DNA from: CAYZYO01 sp964482585 | Lineage (GTDB): Bacteria; Bacillota; Syntrophomonadia; Syntrophomonadales; Syntrophomonadaceae | Length of the DNA: 26,378 bases | Assembly: GCA_964482585.1 (NCBI GenBank) | Contig: CAYZYO010000016.1 | Span: 1-26,378, forward strand | Reading direction: 5' to 3' | Part shown: positions 1 to 6,810 of the stretch, in pieces | Layout: each line of letters opens with the position of its first letter | Numbering within the stretch: position 1 is the first letter of the stretch | Notes under the pieces: generated by a model | Database searches by the model: none | What the model was told of the DNA's origin: nothing | The model's input: the letters and a program-made list of their open reading frames with translations, nothing else | Translations under genes and position numbers: made by a program

Positions 1-125
1 AAATCTTCATCAGATAAAACTTTATATTCCGGTTCCAGTTTATTGATGACCTCTACCGTTTGCATGAGTTTTTTAATCTCTTTTTCATTATCGTCGAGTA
101 ATTTTTTAAAAAAGTTTTTTAACAT
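1..125 (-). CDS. secA: SecA preprotein translocase ATPase, N-terminal fragment (cut by window edge)
   Basis: Partial gene: only the first 41 codons are in the window and the reading frame runs off the left edge. Reading the minus strand from the ATG at 125 gives a protein that starts MLKNFFKKLLDDNEKEIKKL and continues with a segment containing INKLEPEYKVLSDED. This matches the usual SecA N-terminus (M-L-x-F-x-K-K-L-x-D-x-N-E-R-E, then I-N-x-L-E-P, then L-S-D-E). SecA is the ATPase motor that drives exported proteins through SecYEG. A GAGGTAGG ribosome site lies about 8 bases before the ATG. It follows hpf by 89 bases, the order also seen in Bacillus subtilis, with a terminator-like hairpin between them, so transcription into secA must read through or start locally. 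No ATPase motif is visible because of truncation; the call rests on the N-terminal match and synteny. Confidence 0.85.
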   Translation of the reverse strand, partial: MLKNFFKKLLDDNEKEIKKLMQTVEVINKLEPEYKVLSDED

Positions 126-149
126 TATTCCTACCTCTTTCCAAGAAAA

Positions 150-170
150 GAGGAACCTAATCGGTTCCTC
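150..170 (-). terminator. Intrinsic terminator after hpf
   Basis: An 8-bp perfect stem (GAGGAACC / GGTTCCTC) with a 5-base loop lies about 45 bases past the hpf stop. On the minus strand it is followed by TTTTCTTGG. It sits only about 25 bases before the secA start, so it may work as an attenuator between hpf and secA rather than a full stop. Confidence 0.65.
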
Positions 171-214
171 ATACTAACATTATTATGTTATCACTTTTTG
201 CAGGTTGAATTCAA

Positions 215-772
215 CTAATCAAACTCTGGTTCAATCAATCCGTAATTACCAGCATTTCTCTTATAGACAACATTCACTTCCTCACTTTGGGCATTGAAAA
301 AAACAAAGAAGTTATGTCCCAAAAGATTCATCTGCATTATAGCTTCTTCCTCATCCATTGGTTTTAAAGCGAATTTTTTAGTACGAACTATATTAAAATC
401 TTCAATATCGCCGTTTTTATCTAAATCCTTTTTTATTTCTTCAGTCAAAGCCTTTTTAAATCCTGTTCCCCGGTTGCTCCTATACAGTTTAGTTTTATAC
501 TTATCTATTTGTTTTTCCAGTTTTTCTTCTACCATATCAATTGAACTATACATATCATCAGTTGCTTCTTCACCGCGAAGAATAACTCCATTAAGGGGTA
601 TAGTTACCTCAATCTTATGCTGGCTTTTGTGGTTCTCACCTTCAATTGACATTGCAACCTGAACTTCCTTAACCGGGTCAATATATTTTTCCAATTTGGA
701 AAGCCTCTTGGTGGTATAGTCTCGTAACGATTCAGTGAGATCAATATTCTTCCCTCTAATATCAAACTTCAT
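215..772 (-). CDS. hpf: Ribosome hibernation-promoting factor, long form (HPF/RaiA family)
   Basis: Long-form hibernation factor of 185 residues, which dimerises 70S ribosomes into inactive 100S particles in slow growth. The N-terminal domain (about residues 1-100) has the beta-alpha-beta-beta-beta-alpha pattern typical of the family, starting KFDIRGKNIDLTESLRDY and including the conserved KLEKY segment. A short charged linker follows, then the C-terminal dimerisation domain (about 125-185) with VRTKKFALKPMDEEEAIMQM, LLGHNFFVFFNA and VVYKRNAGNYGLIEP, all diagnostic of the long form in Firmicutes. The ATG at 772 was chosen over the TTG one codon upstream because AAAGGAG lies at normal spacing from it. 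It stands just upstream of secA, as in Bacillus. A 264-base gap with its own terminator separates it from the zinc-ribbon gene, so it is probably transcribed from its own promoter. Confidence 0.95.
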   Translation of the reverse strand: MKFDIRGKNIDLTESLRDYTTKRLSKLEKYIDPVKEVQVAMSIEGENHKSQHKIEVTIPLNGVILRGEEATDDMYSSIDMVEEKLEKQIDKYKTKLYRSNRGTGFKKALTEEIKKDLDKNGDIEDFNIVRTKKFALKPMDEEEAIMQMNLLGHNFFVFFNAQSEEVNVVYKRNAGNYGLIEPEFD

Positions 773-901
773 CAAACCACTCCTTTCGGCTGTTATATAT
801 TCATTTTACAACAGGCAGATAAAATTCTCCACATTTACCAGTCCCCTAATTATGGAAATAACTAAATTCCAGGTTACGCTAATCAACTGACCAGCTGGCA
901 G

Positions 902-926
902 CCGGAGACTGAAGTCTCCTCTGCGG
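902..926 (-). repeat. REP-like half element (reverse orientation)
   Basis: Read on the minus strand this is GCAG-A followed by a 7-bp stem GGAGACT / AGTCTCC around a 2-base loop TC. It has the same layout as the other REP-like hairpins in this window, but the middle base pair of the stem is changed on both sides (C.G to A.T), so pairing is kept. It lies between hpf and the zinc-ribbon gene terminator. Confidence 0.6.
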
Positions 927-989
927 GGCACTTCTGAGCAACTAACCCAACTGACCAACTATCCAACTAACAAATTCAGAAAAATTTAA

Positions 990-1009
990 ACCGGGCATTA
1001 AAGCCCGGT
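990..1009 (-). terminator. Intrinsic terminator after the zinc-ribbon gene
   Basis: A perfect 7-bp GC-rich stem ACCGGGC / GCCCGGT with a 6-base loop starts 27 bases past the stop at 1036. On the minus strand it is followed by TTAAATTTTTCTG, a usable U-rich tail. Confidence 0.75.
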
Positions 1010-1035
1010 ACTATTCGCTCGTTAACTACCTATCC

Positions 1036-1326
1036 TTAATACGCAGCCTCTCTTTGCTTTTGAAAACACGTCGTACAATACACTGGTCTACCTTCAACAG
1101 GTTTAAAAGGAACTTGTGTTTCAGCTCCACATTCAGCACATATCGCTGTATGCATTTCGCGTGGAGCTCTGTTGCCATTGCGGTTGTTACGACGATTAAT
1201 CCTGCAGTCCTTGCAACGTTTCGGTTCATTTTCAAATCCCTTTTCAGCATAAAATTCCTGCTCACCAGCAGTGAAAATGAAATCGTTTCCGCAATCCTGA
1301 CATACCAAAGTTTTGTCTTCAAACAT
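1036..1326 (-). CDS. Small zinc-ribbon protein with two CxxC pairs of zinc knuckles
   Basis: A 96-residue protein with two zinc-ribbon units. The first (residues about 6-42) has LVCQDCGNDFIFTAGEQEFY followed by KRCKDCR, the signature of the probable zinc-ribbon family often called zf-trcl. The second (about 62-90) has ICAECGAETQVPF, a proline-rich link, and RPVYCTTCF, a CxxC...YCxxC knuckle. Between them is an Arg/Asn-rich basic stretch, which would suit nucleic acid binding, though no function is proven for the family. The ATG at 1326 has GAGGG about 9 bases upstream. It lies between comF and hpf, roughly the place of yvyF/flgM in Bacillus, but shows no FlgM or YvyF features. It ends with its own terminator and is probably a single-gene unit. 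Confidence 0.85.
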   Translation of the reverse strand: MFEDKTLVCQDCGNDFIFTAGEQEFYAEKGFENEPKRCKDCRINRRNNRNGNRAPREMHTAICAECGAETQVPFKPVEGRPVYCTTCFQKQREAAY

Positions 1327-1705
1327 AAAAAAATATCCCTCACTTTTTTGATTATTGCCGGAAGTGCTCTTTATGCTTCAAAAAAACTAAGTGCTCCACC
1401 GACTCCTACTAGTGATTATATACTCTATAAACTAAAATAGCAAGGTCGAACGAAAATATTTCCTTTATATGGCTATTTATAAGGTAAACTCCTTAATTAA
1501 TATATAATTAGTAAGAAAATAAACGCTTAATGCAATCACCTTACTGAATAGAACCGTAGATAGAACTACCGTAGAGGCGACTTCAGTCGCCGTCCTCCGC
1601 CCTGAAGTCCTGAATTCCGCCTAGCCGGCGACTGAAGTCGCCTCTACGGTACAATATAAGCAATATAAGAAATAGAGTTTTTACAGTAGAATCTCATTTT
1701 AATTA
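1327..1705. other. 379-base intergenic region between the zinc-ribbon gene and comF
   Basis: No coding region was found. It contains the upstream region of the zinc-ribbon gene and a BIME-like paired REP element at 1511-1650. There is no separate classical terminator after comF; the paired hairpins may stop transcription instead. Confidence 0.6.
1511..1650. repeat. BIME-like element 1: two REP hairpins in perfect inverted arrangement plus a shared 5' flank
   Basis: Perfect 25-base inverted repeats lie at 1568-1592 and 1626-1650, with 33 bases between. Each arm carries GTAG, then A, then its own small hairpin GGCGACT-TC-AGTCGCC, so the element can fold as two small hairpins or one long one. 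A GTAG next to a short hairpin is the hallmark of REP sequences mobilised by TnpA-REP (RAYT) enzymes. A flank at 1511-1543, starting GTAAGAAAATAA and including GCTTAATGCAATCACCTTA, is shared with the copy at 9575-9700, so the repeated unit is longer than the hairpins. Confidence 0.85.
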
Positions 1706-2425
1706 TTAAAAGCCCTTTCCGGTTGCCCAAGTTATTATAGAAACACTTTTGGCTCCGCCTCTGATTAATGTTCTGGTACATTCTCTCCCGGTTGATCCAG
1801 TAGTATAAATATCATCAACCAGTAGAATGTTCTTTTCGTATACCTTTTGTTTATCTTTTACTCTAAATGCACACAGGAGATTTTTCTCCCTTTCTTCTTT
1901 GCTTAATTCTCTTTGAGCAGGTGTTTCTTTTATTCTATAGAGCACATCAAGATCCGCCTTAGTTTTAAGATGTTTACTTATTTGTTTTGCCAGGAGTTCA
2001 GTTTGATTAAATCCCCTTTGTTTAAGTTGGGATTTTGTTGTAGGTACTGGCACTATGAGATCAATAGGCCAAAAACGAGGCTCATTTAGTACTGCTTGAG
2101 CCATTAGAAATCCCATTTTTACAGCAAGGTTTTTTCTGCCAAGGAACTTAAAAACCTTAACTACTATCCGGTAAGGCTCCTCATATGGACCTACTGCCCG
2201 GGCAATATTAAATTCCGGACATTTACTGCTGCATTCAGAACACAAGTGCTTATCCTCCACCATGTACTTTCCGCACTTATCACAGATAGGCAATTCTTGT
2301 TTAATTACGTTCATAACCTCATCGCAGCTGCTGCACCAGGGATTTTTAGTTCCAAACCTACCTGGTTCCCGGCATATGCAGCAGACGTTTTGGGGAAAGA
2401 AAATATCCATCAGTAAATTCCCCAC
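1706..2425 (-). CDS. comF: ComF family protein (ComFC-like phosphoribosyltransferase fold)
   Basis: A 239-residue ComF family protein, needed for DNA uptake and natural transformation in organisms where it has been tested. The N-terminus carries a zinc finger of CxxC pairs (CCICREPG, WCSSC, ICDKCGKYM, LCSECSSKC). The rest is a phosphoribosyltransferase-like fold: LIVPVPTT, then QRGFNQTELLAK (the conserved RGFNQ motif), and the PRPP-binding loop ILLVDDIYTTGSTG near the C-terminus. The start was set at the GTG at 2425, because AGGTG lies 7 bases before it; a GTG five codons upstream and an ATG five codons downstream are alternatives. No comFA or comFB is present, so the ComF operon is reduced to this gene. 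It lies downstream of degSU, as comF does in Bacillus subtilis. Confidence 0.93.
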   Translation of the reverse strand: MGNLLMDIFFPQNVCCICREPGRFGTKNPWCSSCDEVMNVIKQELPICDKCGKYMVEDKHLCSECSSKCPEFNIARAVGPYEEPYRIVVKVFKFLGRKNLAVKMGFLMAQAVLNEPRFWPIDLIVPVPTTKSQLKQRGFNQTELLAKQISKHLKTKADLDVLYRIKETPAQRELSKEEREKNLLCAFRVKDKQKVYEKNILLVDDIYTTGSTGRECTRTLIRGGAKSVSIITWATGKGF

Positions 2426-2861
2426 AGTTAAACACCTCACTTAACCTTAAAAGAACCAAGAGGGGGTTCCCCATAACCATCAAACTAGGGCCCTCTTATG
2501 TTTTGAGTCATAATAAGATTTCTGCTCCGCTTTTAGATATATAATCAATTTTTGTAAATAATTTCGGGAATTAATATAATAATAACATAAAATGAATAAT
2601 ATGGTTGAGGATGCAGTCGAATAATTTCTTTAACCATATGATGAATACTAAAATTAACGCTGAATAATATTCACGCATCCCGGAAAAAAGACTGGATTAA
2701 CCAGGTTATTTACGGTCACTTGTTATTATTTAATATAAGTATTTTGTATAATAGCTATTCTATATCATTGGAACTCTTGCATCTGTAGAGGATACTTTAG
2801 TCTCCGGCTTGTCATCCTGAGGTAAAATGATATGGCGAATTTTTGAATTAATGCAAAACCC
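2426..2861. other. 436-base intergenic region upstream of comF
   Basis: No gene was found on either strand. It is AT-rich with a weak 6-bp stem (AGAGGG at 2459-2464 with CCCTCT at 2491-2496) near comF and a REP-like half element at 2785-2807 near the end of the small membrane-protein gene. No convincing promoter was picked out. Confidence 0.5.
2785..2807 (+). repeat. REP-like half element (forward orientation, slightly degenerate)
   Basis: GTAG-A followed by GGATACT-TT-AGTCTCC, the same plan as the hairpins at 1568-1650, with one mismatch in the 7-bp stem. It stands alone without an inverted partner and lies just downstream of the 101-residue orf. Confidence 0.55.
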
Positions 2862-3167
2862 TCAATATAGAAATCCTCCGTTTTCAATAAGGCTGTAGTA
2901 AAAAATTCCGGGATTTTTTCTAATCATTCTATATATAATCTTTTTCTGCAAAGGGCAGCTGCTTCCTATTTCCTTTATAATCAGTGTCTCTTCCGCTTTT
3001 ATTTTCAGTAAAGCTTTGCGTATAACCATCTCAATATCTTCTTTATCTTCAATATATAATGATAATTCCTTTAGCTTTGGTTTTTTACTTACCCGGTTGC
3101 CAATTATTAATGACAGCATTATTAGAATCCAAAGAGAAAAGCTCATTATTTTAAGCAAAATGACCAC
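2862..3167 (-). CDS. Small single-pass membrane protein of unknown function, downstream of degU
   Basis: A 101-residue protein starting at a GTG (3167) with a very good AAGGAGG seven bases upstream, which argues that it is a real gene. Residues about 1-24 are one hydrophobic membrane segment (LLKIMSFSLWILIMLSLIIG), followed by a basic patch NRVSKKPKLK and a soluble tail of about 70 residues. The tail reads like an alternating beta-alpha-beta unit (KELSLYIEDKEDIEMVIRKA, then EETLIIKEIGSS, then a helix ending in RKNPGIFYY). That pattern loosely recalls the first half of a family-2 glycosyltransferase domain without its catalytic aspartates, but this is only a resemblance. It follows degU by 77 bases on the same strand and may be co-transcribed. 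Function unknown. Confidence 0.72.
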   Translation of the reverse strand: MVILLKIMSFSLWILIMLSLIIGNRVSKKPKLKELSLYIEDKEDIEMVIRKALLKIKAEETLIIKEIGSSCPLQKKIIYRMIRKNPGIFYYSLIENGGFLY

Positions 3168-3244
3168 AAAAAAACCTCCTTCTAGCCTTTTAGTATATAA
3201 TATGCTATCAAGAGGTTACTTGATTACAGTATTTAGACTCTTAA

Positions 3245-3886
3245 TTACTCATCAGACACCAGGTTGTTTTTCAATGCAAATACTGCTGCCTGGGTTCTAT
3301 CCTTAACTCCTAATTTCCTAAAAATACTGGTAAGGTGGTTTTTCACCGTTTTTTCACTAATAAATATAGCTTCTGCCATCTCCTTATTATTATATCCCTT
3401 TACCAAAAGGGCTAATACATCTTTCTCTCTTTTAGTCAGTTTATTATCTTTTTTTACTTTTTCCGGCCGGGTTAATTCATCTACTAACCGGTTAGCAACC
3501 CGGGGATGAATAACTACTTCCCCTTTCATTACCTTATAAATACTATTAATAAGCTCATTTCCAGCAACATCTTTTAAGATATATCCCGCTACTCCAGCCC
3601 TGACCATATCTACAACTTCTTTATCTTCATAAATGGTGAGGGCAATTATTCGTGTATCTGGAAACTCCTTGGTAATTACCCGGGTAGCTACAATACCATC
3701 AGTACCAGGCATTTTGATATCCATGAGTATTATATCCGGTTTTTCCTTGCGTGCTATATTAATGGCCCCCTGCCCATCCCCTACTTCGGTTATTATTTCT
3801 ATGTTTTCGTCTTGTTCTAGAATTTTTCTCAACCCTTCTCTAACCAGCAGATGGTCATCTGCTATTAGCACTCTAATCTTTTTCAT
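3245..3886 (-). CDS. degU: DegU-like response regulator (NarL/LuxR type)
   Basis: A 213-residue two-component response regulator. The receiver domain (about 1-120) has the acidic pocket D10-D11, the phospho-acceptor Asp56 in ILMDIKMPG, the switch threonine in IIALTIYED and the conserved lysine in GYILKD. The C-terminal LuxR-type helix-turn-helix (about 150-205) contains LTKREKDVLALLVKGYNNKE, then AEAIFISEKTVKNHLTSIFR and KLGVKDRTQA. It overlaps the end of the upstream kinase gene by 14 bases, so the two are translationally coupled and form a cognate pair. In Bacillus subtilis DegU controls exoenzymes, biofilm, competence and motility; the targets here are unknown. Its position upstream of comF supports the DegU assignment over a generic NarL-family regulator. 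Confidence 0.9.
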   Translation of the reverse strand: MKKIRVLIADDHLLVREGLRKILEQDENIEIITEVGDGQGAINIARKEKPDIILMDIKMPGTDGIVATRVITKEFPDTRIIALTIYEDKEVVDMVRAGVAGYILKDVAGNELINSIYKVMKGEVVIHPRVANRLVDELTRPEKVKKDNKLTKREKDVLALLVKGYNNKEMAEAIFISEKTVKNHLTSIFRKLGVKDRTQAAVFALKNNLVSDE

Positions 3887-4877
3887 ACTGTCTATCCTCT
3901 CTTTCCAGCGGGGCTTTGATAATTATTTTGGTTCCTACACCAGGTGAAGATACTATTTGTATTTCTCCATCTATTATCTCAGCTCTTTCTTCCATTCCAG
4001 ATATACCATATGTATCCTTGGTTTTAGAGAAATTAAAACCTACTCCCTCATCCTTTATAATAAGAGTAATAAATCTGCCGTCATTTTCTATTTTGACAAC
4101 AGCCTCATTAACTCTCGAATGTTTTCTAGCATTATTTACTGCCTCCTGAATTAAACGGAATAATACTATTCTAAACGAATAATCCAGGCTATCTATATCT
4201 CCTGATGATATAAAATTGATATTGAAGCTATGCCTTGCATAATAGTCTTTAAAGAATTCTTTCAGGATTTCGGAAAAAGGTCCTTCTCTTAAAAATACCG
4301 GGTTGAGATCATATAAAACCTGTCTAAGTTCCAAAAGGCATTTTACAACCATTTCTTTAGTGTTTTTCAGCCCTTTATAAACCTTATTTATATCATTTAG
4401 TCCCTCTTGTTCAATCAGGTCTAAATTCATCAACATACTGGCAAGAATCTGGGCCGGTCCATCATGAATCTCACGGGCAATCCTATTTCTTTCTAACTCC
4501 CGGGATTCAATTTTTAGCATTTGCGGTCCTACCGAATAGTCTAATCCTGGAGCTTCCCATATAATTTCATTTGCCTCAATAATTTTTATTGCTAATCCAG
4601 TATTAATTAATAGCCTTTCCGCTTTCTTAGCTGCAATTCTGAATTTAGCTGCCTGCTCATCCAATAGCAGCTTTTGTCTTTTTATATCTAACCCAGGTTT
4701 AGCTGGTAGGTCTTCCTTTTCACGCTCTGCTAACATACACTGCCGGTTATATTCCTGAAGAATAATAAAAATTTCTTCCCTGCTTTTTTCAAGGTTTTCA
4801 ATTATTTGACCCAGAACTCTGTTTAGTTTATCTAGTCCTAATTTGTCTCTGCTAATAGAGCTTTCGTCATATTTCAT
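3873..4877 (-). CDS. degS: DegS-like cytoplasmic sensor histidine kinase
   Basis: A 334-residue kinase with no membrane segment. The N-terminal part (about 10-100) is a long coiled coil resembling the DegS sensor domain (IIENLEKSREEIFIILQEYN, later KKAERLLINTG). It is followed by a HisKA_3 dimerisation domain with the phosphorylated His138 in ERNRIAREIHDGPAQ. The HATPase domain follows: RLIQEAVNNARKHS (N box), DEGVGFNF (G1) and YGISGMEERAEIIDG (G2), then PGVGTKIIIKAP at the end. The ATG at 4877 was chosen because GGAAGGA lies just upstream; a TTG ten codons earlier has no ribosome site. The gene overlaps degU. It probably autophosphorylates in response to a cytoplasmic signal and passes the phosphate to DegU Asp56. 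The coiled coil is more divergent than in Bacillus. Confidence 0.9.
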   Translation of the reverse strand: MKYDESSISRDKLGLDKLNRVLGQIIENLEKSREEIFIILQEYNRQCMLAEREKEDLPAKPGLDIKRQKLLLDEQAAKFRIAAKKAERLLINTGLAIKIIEANEIIWEAPGLDYSVGPQMLKIESRELERNRIAREIHDGPAQILASMLMNLDLIEQEGLNDINKVYKGLKNTKEMVVKCLLELRQVLYDLNPVFLREGPFSEILKEFFKDYYARHSFNINFISSGDIDSLDYSFRIVLFRLIQEAVNNARKHSRVNEAVVKIENDGRFITLIIKDEGVGFNFSKTKDTYGISGMEERAEIIDGEIQIVSSPGVGTKIIIKAPLEREDRQYEKD

Positions 4878-5231
4878 AAATATCCTTCCTTGTTTGAGTA
4901 ATTCCAATAAATATTTAGTTACTTCGCCTCCCTTAGTTTAAGTTACTTATAAAATTCGGCAATATGAGGGGCAAAATCCTTTTTTATCCTCTGAAAACCA
5001 TTATTTTTTCTAATTACCAGGGATTTTGCTAACTGCTAAAAACCCTAATCCTTATATCGTAGAGGAGAATTTTATTTATTAACTGCGGATTTTACACGAT
5101 TGATTAATAGGAATAGTTAATTGGCTGTACTCGAAAACGAGCGGATTAGGTTAGTTTCAAGGTTTTTCCATCAATAATGAATGCATTCTTGATTCTATAA
5201 TAATCTAGATTTAGCAGAAGTAACTTTTATG

Positions 5232-5287
5232 TAATCACCTTACTTTATTTTCATACCTGGTTGTGCCCACTGGGCATGGGGAGTTAG
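5232..5287. repeat. Dispersed intergenic repeat, family 2, copy A
   Basis: Begins TAATCACCTTACTTTATTTT and contains CATACCTGGTTGTGCC with a small palindrome TGCCCA-C-TGGGCA. It aligns by eye with 9840-9893 over most of its length, and its first 13 bases match the flank of BIME element 1 (AATCACCTTACT). Confidence 0.45.
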
Positions 5288-5309
5288 TTAGAAAACAAAA
5301 ATAAGACAA

Positions 5310-5337
5310 AAAATTCGACCCATTCAGGTCGAATTTT
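5310..5337 (-). terminator. Intrinsic terminator after the phosphohexomutase gene
   Basis: Perfect 11-bp stem AAAATTCGACC / GGTCGAATTTT with a 6-base loop, 18 bases past the stop at 5356. On the minus strand it leads into TTTTTTGTCTTATTTTTG, a long U-rich tail. A strong terminator for the DUF421-pgm unit. Confidence 0.85.
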
Positions 5338-5355
5338 ATCTATAAATAACAGCTC

Positions 5356-6777
5356 TTATAATCCCAAGGCTTTTAGAACCTCAGCTTTAATCCCCTCCAT
5401 TTTTTCAGTATCATTAGCTTCAATATAAATTCTAACAACCGGTTCAGTTCCGGAAGCGCGTATAAGCACCCAGCTTCCATCTACCAGTACTATTTTATTT
5501 TCCTCTAAGTTATTATTCGATTCTACTTTTATCCCGTTAAGAGAATCAGGTCGATAATCTGCAAGTAAACCCATTATCTGCTTTTTATCCTGCTGGCTGA
5601 CCCGTATGTCTAACCTTTCACTTACCAGGTTGCCATAATCCGCATTTAACTCCTCGCTTAGCTCGGTCAGAGTTTTACCAGAATAAACCAGCATTTCTAC
5701 GACCATCAGGCATGCAAGTATACCATCTTTTTCCGGTATATGACCAAAAATACTAAGGCCCCCGCTTTCTTCGGCTCCTAGCATGCACCCTTTTTGCCTC
5801 ATGATATCTCCAATGTATTTAAATCCAACCGGGGTTTCAATAACATCTATACCATTGCGGCGGGCTATACGATCCAGCATGTGAGTTGTAGCAATTGACC
5901 GGCAGATCGGTCCCCTGAAACTGCGGGTTTTTATCAGGTGATCAAGCAGAAGGTACATAATCCGATTGGCACTTACAAAATCCCCTTTATCATCAACAAT
6001 ACCGAAACGATCAGCATCCCCGTCTAAGGCTAGGCCAATATCAGCCTTATAACTAATAACTGCTCTTTTTAAATCATTTAAAATAGGCTCTATCGGTTCG
6101 GGCATTGAGCCCCCAAAAAGGACGTCCCGGTAGTTATTTATGGTCTTTACTTCACAATCAAGAACGTTTAGTACTTTATCCAGATATCCTATTCCAGCTC
6201 CATACATAGGATTAACTACAACTCTCAGCTTTTTTTCTTTAAAAAATTCGGTTTTTAAAATCTTTAACACATGGTTAATATACTGTTGGTCAATATCAAT
6301 TCTTTCTAAAATATCTAGTTGAACAGCTTCCTCTAGATTTAATCTGTATACCTTCCCTCCATTTAGGACCTTATTTACTTCGCCTTCTATAGAATCAGTC
6401 ACCTCCGGCATAGCCGGTCCAGCATAATCAGGTATAAATTTAATTCCATTATATTCAGGTGGATTATGACTTGCGGTTACTATCATCGCCCCACCTGCTT
6501 CTTTTATACGGGTGGCAAAAGCTGCAATTGGAGTGGGAACTGCTCTTTTAAACAGCATGACTTTTATTCCATTTCCCACCAGAACCCGTGCACATTCTTC
6601 AGCAAAATCCTTGGACATAAACCGGTTATCATAGCCTATAATAACACCTTTTTTGTTTAAATTTACATTATTTAAATAATTGGCTATTCCCTGAGCTACC
6701 ACCTGGCAGTTCTCACAGGTAAAATCTTTAGCAATTATTGCTCTCCAACCATCTGTACCAAATTTAATCTGAAGCAT
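5356..6777 (-). CDS. Phosphoglucomutase/phosphomannomutase (alpha-D-phosphohexomutase)
   Basis: A 473-residue enzyme of the four-domain alpha-D-phosphohexomutase superfamily that moves phosphate between C1 and C6 of hexoses, feeding sugar nucleotides for cell-wall and surface polysaccharides. All four signatures are present: the phosphoserine loop IVTASHNP (Ser103), the metal site DGDADR (Asp252, 254, 256), the sugar-specificity loop GAEESGGLSIFGHI, and the phosphate-binding loop RASGTEPVVRIY near the C-terminus. The N-terminus IKFGTDGWRAIIAKDFT is typical. The ATG at 6777 has AAGGAGG six bases upstream; the preceding TTG is less well placed. It follows the DUF421 gene by 33 bases, so the two probably share a transcript. 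Whether glucose or mannose phosphate is the substrate cannot be read from these motifs, and a phosphopentomutase role is also possible. Confidence 0.93.
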   Translation of the reverse strand: MLQIKFGTDGWRAIIAKDFTCENCQVVAQGIANYLNNVNLNKKGVIIGYDNRFMSKDFAEECARVLVGNGIKVMLFKRAVPTPIAAFATRIKEAGGAMIVTASHNPPEYNGIKFIPDYAGPAMPEVTDSIEGEVNKVLNGGKVYRLNLEEAVQLDILERIDIDQQYINHVLKILKTEFFKEKKLRVVVNPMYGAGIGYLDKVLNVLDCEVKTINNYRDVLFGGSMPEPIEPILNDLKRAVISYKADIGLALDGDADRFGIVDDKGDFVSANRIMYLLLDHLIKTRSFRGPICRSIATTHMLDRIARRNGIDVIETPVGFKYIGDIMRQKGCMLGAEESGGLSIFGHIPEKDGILACLMVVEMLVYSGKTLTELSEELNADYGNLVSERLDIRVSQQDKKQIMGLLADYRPDSLNGIKVESNNNLEENKIVLVDGSWVLIRASGTEPVVRIYIEANDTEKMEGIKAEVLKALGL

Positions 6778-6810
6778 CAAAATCCTCCTTAAAAGGGCTG
6801 ATTAAATAGA

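Larger units (their letters stand above)
4878..5355. other. 478-base intergenic region between the phosphohexomutase gene and degS
   Basis: No coding region was found. It holds the pgm terminator (5310-5337), a dispersed repeat copy (5232-5287), a truncated REP-like start GTAGAGGAGA at 5059-5068 that is not followed by a stem, and an imperfect hairpin at 5019-5046 (AGGG-A-TTTT with AAAA-A-CCCT). The promoter for degSU must lie here, but no clear -35/-10 pair stands out. Confidence 0.5.

Noticed and set aside
1026..1343. 105-residue minus-strand frame overlapping the zinc-ribbon gene
   Set aside because: It is an out-of-frame shadow. The 1036-1326 frame encodes a coherent pair of zinc ribbons with conserved cysteines.
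1568..1650. Inverted repeats considered as a CRISPR array or an insertion-sequence end
   Set aside because: Only two arms, no regular spacers and no transposase gene in the window. The GTAG-plus-hairpin layout fits REP/BIME elements better.
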